NCBI GenBank assembly: GCA_934700375.1
Contig: CAKUXT010000016.1
Coordinates: forward strand, 1 to 17,340
Direction: 5' to 3'
Source: an uncultured Bacilli bacterium
GTDB taxonomy: Bacteria; Bacillota_I; Bacilli_A; RFN20; CAG-288
Length of the DNA: 17,340 nt
The number at the start of each line of letters is the position of its first letter. Positions within the stretch are counted from its first letter, which is position 1. Positions 12,680-17,340 of this stretch are shown piece by piece. The notes beneath the pieces are model-generated. The model did not search any database, was not told the origin of the DNA, and worked only from the letters and a program-made list of their open reading frames with translations. Both the position numbers and the translations under genes were made by a program.

Positions 12680-13539
12680 TTGACTAATAGACCAAAGAAT
12701 AGAGAAAGAATGCCAAGTATGATGATATGAAGCGGATAATAACAATAGAATGCATACTGAATCTTTTTGCTTTGATATCCTTTCTTTCCGTTATAGAAAG
12801 CGAGGATGACAGAAGCAAGAACCGAATAACTTCCGATAGGAACAAACTCATTGGGGATAATAGGAAGGGTATAGTTTGACTTCCATAAAAGATAGAAGAC
12901 AAGTTCAACGGTGATAAGAGCAATGATTTCAAAAAGCTTATCGTATTTCAGACGATAGACTTCATAATCCATATTAGGATTTTCTATATTCTTTTTTCTG
13001 ATGACAAGAGAGGAGAGTTCTTTTGCGATGAAGAAAGCGAGGAAGAGAACAATGGAGAAGGTTCCCCAATCTGTTTTAAACAGAGTTCCATAGGTCTGTG
13101 AGACTTGAATATCGCTTAAGACTGCTACAGCAATAGGAAGAATAGCAAGAAGGGAATACCAGTCTTTTCTTTTCAGAAGCCATACAGTCAGAACACCTAA
13201 GAACATATCGCTGAAAGCATTGCCGACCATCGGGTTATTGATCGGAGCGATGTGATAGATGCTGCCGAAAAGAAACGCTGCTCCATCCATGACAAGAGAG
13301 AAAATGCCTAAACGAAGAAGATATTTATAGATGTTCTTTGTCCTATAGGCGCCTTCTGTTGCTATGAAAGCAAATATTGGGAAGGATAGTTTTCCGATTG
13401 CGCGAAGAATGTAATAGAGCGTATAGGTGTCTTTCTCACCGGGGATGAAAAGCAAAGCGATGTGATCAAGCGTCATCAAAAGACATGCGATGATTTTCAG
13501 CACAAAAGAGGAAAGACCGAACGATTTTTCCTTTTCCAT
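12661..13539 (-). CDS. TraX family membrane protein
   Basis: A 292-residue protein with about eight hydrophobic segments. The N-terminus matches the TraX family: LKIIACLLMTLDHIALLF with the conserved D25-H26, then LRAIGKLSFPIFAFIATEGAYRTKNIYKYLLRLGIFSL. In F plasmids TraX N-acetylates pilin. Chromosomal Bacillota members are thought to be membrane acyltransferase-like proteins of unknown substrate, so conjugation should not be inferred here. The ATG lies 5 bases after the upstream CPBP stop without a Shine-Dalgarno sequence, so translation is probably coupled to that gene. Confidence 0.88.
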   Translation of the reverse strand: MEKEKSFGLSSFVLKIIACLLMTLDHIALLFIPGEKDTYTLYYILRAIGKLSFPIFAFIATEGAYRTKNIYKYLLRLGIFSLVMDGAAFLFGSIYHIAPINNPMVGNAFSDMFLGVLTVWLLKRKDWYSLLAILPIAVAVLSDIQVSQTYGTLFKTDWGTFSIVLFLAFFIAKELSSLVIRKKNIENPNMDYEVYRLKYDKLFEIIALITVELVFYLLWKSNYTLPIIPNEFVPIGSYSVLASVILAFYNGKKGYQSKKIQYAFYCYYPLHIIILGILSLFFGLLVNWRGML

Positions 13540-13544
13540 AAATT

Positions 13545-14513
13545 TTATCTGAAGAAGATGCGGAATGCGGATGTGATGGAATCAGAACCGCCGTTCTGCA
13601 TCGCCTTGTTGGCGATATAGCCGAGGAAGGAGTAAGAATTGACTAAACAATGTGCAAACATTGATGTTGACAGATTGCCGGTTTTGCAATAAACGAATGC
13701 AAGCGCGATGCCGGAGCAGATATAGACAGGAAGGTTCTCAATCTCAATGATTAAAGCGTGGATATTGAGTTCTTTCATCTTAGCCAACTGTTCAGCCGTA
13801 TATTCGACAAATTTACCAGAGGATTGATAATATCCTTGAGCGGGTGCAATCAAAGAGAGAATAGGAGAAAAGTCGAAGTGGATGAGTCCGAATAAGACAG
13901 CGGAAAGAATGATGCCAAGCCATCTGTTGTTCTTACCGATCCAATCGCAAAGACCGGCACGATAAGTGATTTCTTCAACAATAGGTGCCATGATTGCAGT
14001 CATGATGAAGACTAAGAAAGGATAGGCGTCAAGCATCTGATTGATACCCATCTGGTTGGCGTTCTGCTCGAAATCAGGTAGGAAATTATAGATGAGACCG
14101 AAGAAGATGTTAACAGCTAAAACTAAGCCAAAACCAATTGCTCCCCAAGTATAAGTCTCTTTCTTTTTAAAAGGTGTATATATCCTTTTGGCTGCGCCGT
14201 CCTTCCCTAAGAAACAAATGAGGACAAGAATTCCGCAGATGATGAGATAGGTGATGAAATTGACTAAAGTCGAACCTAGAATCGTAAAGCTCATCGTAGA
14301 GCGGTCAAATAACTTCGTAGTCATTATAATCAGCTGTACGATTATAGCGATGAGCTGCAATCCTACGAAACCAACAACGAAAAAGACAATCTTTTTCCAT
14401 AACGGAGTCATTTCATTCAGCTCGGAAAGTGCAAAAGTTCTCTTCTTATTGCTCTGCTTTTCAGGTTCATTTTGATTTTCAACATTGTTTTGGTCGGGTG
14501 TATAAACTTCCAT
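13545..14513 (-). CDS. CPBP family intramembrane glutamic endopeptidase
   Basis: A 322-residue membrane protein related to CAAX proteases (Rce1/Abi family). About 35 polar N-terminal residues precede the membrane segments. The catalytic motifs are EEITYR (E180, E181, R185), FGLIH (H212) and HCLVN (H288, N292), so the active site looks complete. Between H212 and the last motif there is an unusually long, polar stretch (about residues 216-258). It contains a SSGKFVEYTAEQLAKMKEL segment between the helices. Family roles include cleavage of membrane-bound peptides, bacteriocin self-immunity and processing. The substrate here is unknown. AAAGGAGAT (14521-14529, minus strand) is a strong ribosome binding site. 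The TraX-like gene follows directly in the same operon. Confidence 0.92.
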   Translation of the reverse strand: MEVYTPDQNNVENQNEPEKQSNKKRTFALSELNEMTPLWKKIVFFVVGFVGLQLIAIIVQLIIMTTKLFDRSTMSFTILGSTLVNFITYLIICGILVLICFLGKDGAAKRIYTPFKKKETYTWGAIGFGLVLAVNIFFGLIYNFLPDFEQNANQMGINQMLDAYPFLVFIMTAIMAPIVEEITYRAGLCDWIGKNNRWLGIILSAVLFGLIHFDFSPILSLIAPAQGYYQSSGKFVEYTAEQLAKMKELNIHALIIEIENLPVYICSGIALAFVYCKTGNLSTSMFAHCLVNSYSFLGYIANKAMQNGGSDSITSAFRIFFR

Positions 14514-14534
14514 TTTGAAAATCTCCTTTCGAAA

Positions 14535-14554
14535 GATAACATGTATATGTTATC
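14535..14554. promoter_or_regulatory. 20-bp palindromic operator candidate in the divergent promoter region
   Basis: GATAACATGTATATGTTATC has two perfect 8-base arms (GATAACAT/ATGTTATC) around GTAT. It sits just upstream of the CPBP ribosome binding site and next to a minus-strand -10 candidate (TAATAT, 14555-14560, with TTACTT at 14579-14584 and an 18-base spacer). It would thus overlap the CPBP transcription start. The symmetry suggests a dimeric repressor site; which regulator binds is unknown. Confidence 0.5.
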
Positions 14555-14607
14555 ATATTAGAAACTTATTGCATATATAAGTAATGCGCGAAAAAAGGAG
14601 TGTCCAT

Positions 14608-17340
14608 ATGAATAAATCAACATTTGATCTAATCCTTCTTATCGTTTTTCTGGCTATCGTCTTTTTTGCTATCATCGCCGGTCTTATCGGCCTCATGAAA
14701 GATGTCTACAAAACGACACTGAAGACGATTCTTAAAGCGATATTGATCACGGTTCTGGTTTTCACAGCGCCATCGATCTCTTATTGGATAGGAAACATTG
14801 ACATCGGTAAGCTGTTCGGGGATTTTGAAGAAAAAGGAACTCTTCTTTCTGTTCTGGTCAATTATCTTAATCAGACCGGTGCCATCTCTCCGATGAACGG
14901 CATGTCCTTATATGAGACAACGATTGCAATTGCAACTTCTGCACTTTGCTTTGTTACCTTCTTAGTCGGCATGATCCTGATACAGCTCACCATCTCCCTT
15001 ATCACTGCTATCTTCTATCATGGCATTTTCCGTTGGTTCCTTCCTGTTGAGACAAAGAAGGACAGAATCCAGAAGAAATTGCTGAAAAAGACCAAATGTT
15101 CTAACAAGGCAACACTTACCAATGGTTTGCTTGACAGCAATGGAAAAGCACCTAGCAAAGTCAGAAGGAAACTTCCTTTGCTTCGTGTTCCTGGCGGTAT
15201 CATCGGTCTTGCACAGGAATTTGTCTTCCTCTGTGTTCTTGTCTCCCCTGTCACTGCTTTGGCTAGAATCGCAGTCAACAACAAGTCGACCGTACAGGAA
15301 GGCTTGAAGGCATCAGGCCTTAGTGAAGACCAGCAGAAGATGGCAAATGACATCATCGATTCGACTGAAAATTCGCTCCTTTATAAGACACTCGGCTATT
15401 CTAATTTTGATCTTACAATCCTCAATAAGGTCTCTACAGTCACCTTGAACAATATGGAAGTCAGCTTCTCCGGACTTGTCTCTTCCACTCTTGATATTGC
15501 TGATCCTCTATTGAAAGACGGCATCATCTCCTATGATCAGGCCGCTAGTACAGTCACCGTCAATTTCAGCGCATTGCTTGCTGTTACAACTGTCGATTCC
15601 TTGATCAACAATCTCATCGATTCTCCGATGATCATGGCATTGATTCCTCCGCTTGTCGATGTTGCTCTCAATTCTGTCAACGGCGCATCATTTGCTATCG
15701 ATGAACTTGATTTCAACAATATCGACTGGTCCAGCGAACTGACAATTCTTAACGGCATTTATAAAGAGGTCTATTCCTCTGCCATCGAACCGATTGTCAC
15801 ACCGTCCGGCATCGATCCGAAGAATTTCAAAATCGCGACTTCGACGATGACTGATGATGAGATGAACACCTATGTCAACGCCATCTCCAAGTTAGGAACG
15901 ATGTCTTCCATCAAGAAGAATCTCCCGGTCATCTTATCCGGCATCGGAAGATATCTTGAAAATCAGGGATTTGAAATCCTTCCTAGTGATAAGGCTGCTT
16001 ACAAAGACATCGATTGGTCTCAGGACCTGAAGGTCTTTGCTGAATCCGCCTTCAACTATTTCAGAACAATCGGCATGGATATTTCCTCTGACTTCAATCC
16101 CAATGTCCTTCAGGAAAAGACTTTCGATGTCATGAAAGATCCTGTCAAGAGAGAGAAACTTGAGAATATCATCTGCGGTCAGACAAACCATCAAGGCCTC
16201 TTGGATACCCAGCTCTTCTCCACCCTTTCCCTCTCCAAGATTATTTCTTCTACACTGTCTTCTATCCCTTCCTTAAAGAAATACACCAACAATTTAAGTC
16301 TCACCTTCATCGATGACTTCTCCAAGAACGAGCTGAAGTCTGAATTCTCAACAATGTTCTCCATTGCCGGAATCGTCTTTGACGATAACAGCAAAGTCAA
16401 TATCAACAACCTTTCCTCTATCGATATCGGAGACAGTGAGACTGCCTCTGAACTTGCTGATTTATTGCATAAGAGCAAGTCCAGCAAGATCTTCGAAAAG
16501 ATGTATCCTTCCGTCATGAAAGGAATCCTCTTCAATTCCAACATCGACTTCACCTCATATCTCTATGGACTCACTCCTTATAACTTCAACTATGATTCCA
16601 AGACCTACATCGATGACTTTGAAAGCATTCTCCGTCTGATGCCCCAGATTCAGGAAATGCAGAAACTCTTCACTTCTGATGCCACCAATGCAGAGAAAGT
16701 CGAAAAGCTCGATACTTCCCTTCTTAGAACTCTTCTCAACCTTCTTGTCAACTCTGATTTCTTCAATGCGGATCAGAAGACAGGCATTAACTCCTATACA
16801 CAGAAAAACGTCAATATTGCAACCTTCTTCACCAATCTCTTCAAAGAAGAACCCTTTGCTTCCATGAATCTTGTCGCTCTGACTATTGATGACTTACAGT
16901 CTGTCAGCTGGGGGACAGGTGTCGGCGGAGACAAAGGCGAAATCGATCTCATCTGCACGATGATCGAAGAAGGAAAGAAGAACCCTGAATTCCTGACAAC
17001 CTTCGACTTCGATAAGATCCAGGACAGCAAAGCTGTCGGAAATATGATCAAATGCGGTTTTGAAAGCAAACTCCTCTCTCCCTCCATCCTTTCCATCATC
17101 GACAGCTCTCTCAATCAGTACCTCAATGACATCGGCATTCCTTATTCCATGAATGAGATGAGAAATGCAATGTGGATCGATGACAGCGATGAAATCGCCG
17201 AACTTCTCTCCTTACTTAAAGGCGTCGACTTGAAGAACTTCGATCTTAACACCTTCTCTCCTGACCGCCTCAATGCAATGCTTACTGTCCTTTCTAAGAT
17301 GAACCTTGTCAAGACAGGCTCGAAAGAAAAGGATCCATTC
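14608..17340 (+). CDS. Large membrane-anchored repeat protein, unknown function (3' end outside window)
   Basis: An uninterrupted frame of 911 codons from ATG 14608 to the right edge, with no stop. AAGGAG (14595-14600) lies 7 bases before the ATG. Membrane segments are predicted at residues 7-30, 41-61, 105-140 and 195-219. Strongly basic loops (31-43 and 147-193) point inside and an acidic loop (62-104) outside, so the long C-terminal part should be outside the cell. That part repeats every 90-100 residues. A helical stretch of S-x-x-[IL]-x-x-x-[LI]-P type leads to an aromatic-acidic motif near residues 374 (IDWSSEL), 470 (IDWSQDL), 571 (IDDFSKNEL), 671 (IDDFESIL), 768 (SWGTGVGGDKGEI) and 856 (MWIDDSDEI). 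The four-helix start with a basic loop before LLRVPGGIIGL faintly resembles CvpA, but I would not assign it. No enzyme motif is seen. It is divergent from the CPBP gene and shares its upstream palindrome. The plus-strand promoter is uncertain (TATAAG at 14576-14581, no good -35). Confidence 0.88.
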   Translation, partial: MNKSTFDLILLIVFLAIVFFAIIAGLIGLMKDVYKTTLKTILKAILITVLVFTAPSISYWIGNIDIGKLFGDFEEKGTLLSVLVNYLNQTGAISPMNGMSLYETTIAIATSALCFVTFLVGMILIQLTISLITAIFYHGIFRWFLPVETKKDRIQKKLLKKTKCSNKATLTNGLLDSNGKAPSKVRRKLPLLRVPGGIIGLAQEFVFLCVLVSPVTALARIAVNNKSTVQEGLKASGLSEDQQKMANDIIDSTENSLLYKTLGYSNFDLTILNKVSTVTLNNMEVSFSGLVSSTLDIADPLLKDGIISYDQAASTVTVNFSALLAVTTVDSLINNLIDSPMIMALIPPLVDVALNSVNGASFAIDELDFNNIDWSSELTILNGIYKEVYSSAIEPIVTPSGIDPKNFKIATSTMTDDEMNTYVNAISKLGTMSSIKKNLPVILSGIGRYLENQGFEILPSDKAAYKDIDWSQDLKVFAESAFNYFRTIGMDISSDFNPNVLQEKTFDVMKDPVKREKLENIICGQTNHQGLLDTQLFSTLSLSKIISSTLSSIPSLKKYTNNLSLTFIDDFSKNELKSEFSTMFSIAGIVFDDNSKVNINNLSSIDIGDSETASELADLLHKSKSSKIFEKMYPSVMKGILFNSNIDFTSYLYGLTPYNFNYDSKTYIDDFESILRLMPQIQEMQKLFTSDATNAEKVEKLDTSLLRTLLNLLVNSDFFNADQKTGINSYTQKNVNIATFFTNLFKEEPFASMNLVALTIDDLQSVSWGTGVGGDKGEIDLICTMIEEGKKNPEFLTTFDFDKIQDSKAVGNMIKCGFESKLLSPSILSIIDSSLNQYLNDIGIPYSMNEMRNAMWIDDSDEIAELLSLLKGVDLKNFDLNTFSPDRLNAMLTVLSKMNLVKTGSKEKDPF

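Noticed and set aside
12661..13539. TraX-like gene as a sign of a conjugative element
   Set aside because: No other transfer, relaxase or replication genes are present; TraX-family proteins are common on Bacillota chromosomes.
15018..17114. Several minus-strand frames of 73-120 codons opposite the giant repeat gene
   Set aside because: They all lie opposite one uninterrupted 911-codon plus-strand frame that has a good ribosome binding site and coherent repeats.

Overview
The window looks like a chromosomal segment of a low-to-moderate GC Bacillota (Firmicutes) bacterium. An Erysipelotrichia-like or related gut lineage is my best guess, as an inference only. Supporting signs are purine-rich AGGAGG-type ribosome binding sites, sigma-A-like promoters, hairpin plus T-run terminators, a TPP riboswitch ahead of an ECF-type thiamine S-component, and UGA used as a stop. 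I saw no rRNA, tRNA, CRISPR array, transposase or phage gene.

Layout. Positions 2-1949 hold the end of a plus-strand operon: the tail of a histidine phosphatase, a HicB-like small protein, an unknown 211-residue protein and a HAD hydrolase. Positions 1946-3127 form a thiamine uptake unit: promoter, TPP riboswitch with terminator and a candidate antiterminator, then a thiT gene with an extra C-terminal membrane part. After a long branched terminator-like hairpin comes an mgtC/sapB gene with its own strong promoter. Positions 4167-5207 form a scar-like patch. An unknown gene is followed by a short winged-helix ORF, and then by a second, 5'-truncated copy of the end of the unknown gene. malQ (4-alpha-glucanotransferase) follows with its own promoter and terminator. 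Positions 7003-11521 hold a tightly packed unit: OmpR-type response regulator, histidine kinase, a cytoplasmic propeller-like protein, and guaB (IMP dehydrogenase), closed by a bidirectional terminator.

The minus strand from 14513 down to 11582 carries a CPBP membrane protease, a TraX-like membrane protein, a thioredoxin and an MscL channel with an enlarged loop. A perfect-arm palindrome lies in the divergent region 14514-14607. From 14608 to the right edge runs one uninterrupted plus-strand reading frame of at least 911 codons. It has four N-terminal membrane segments and a long, probably extracellular region built from repeats of about 90-100 residues. This is the largest gene in the window and its function is unknown.

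Most genes are housekeeping or envelope functions. The parts I find least ordinary are the repeat-built membrane protein, the duplicated 89-bp block around the winged-helix fragment, the extended ThiT, the MscL loop expansion, and the kinase-propeller-guaB arrangement.
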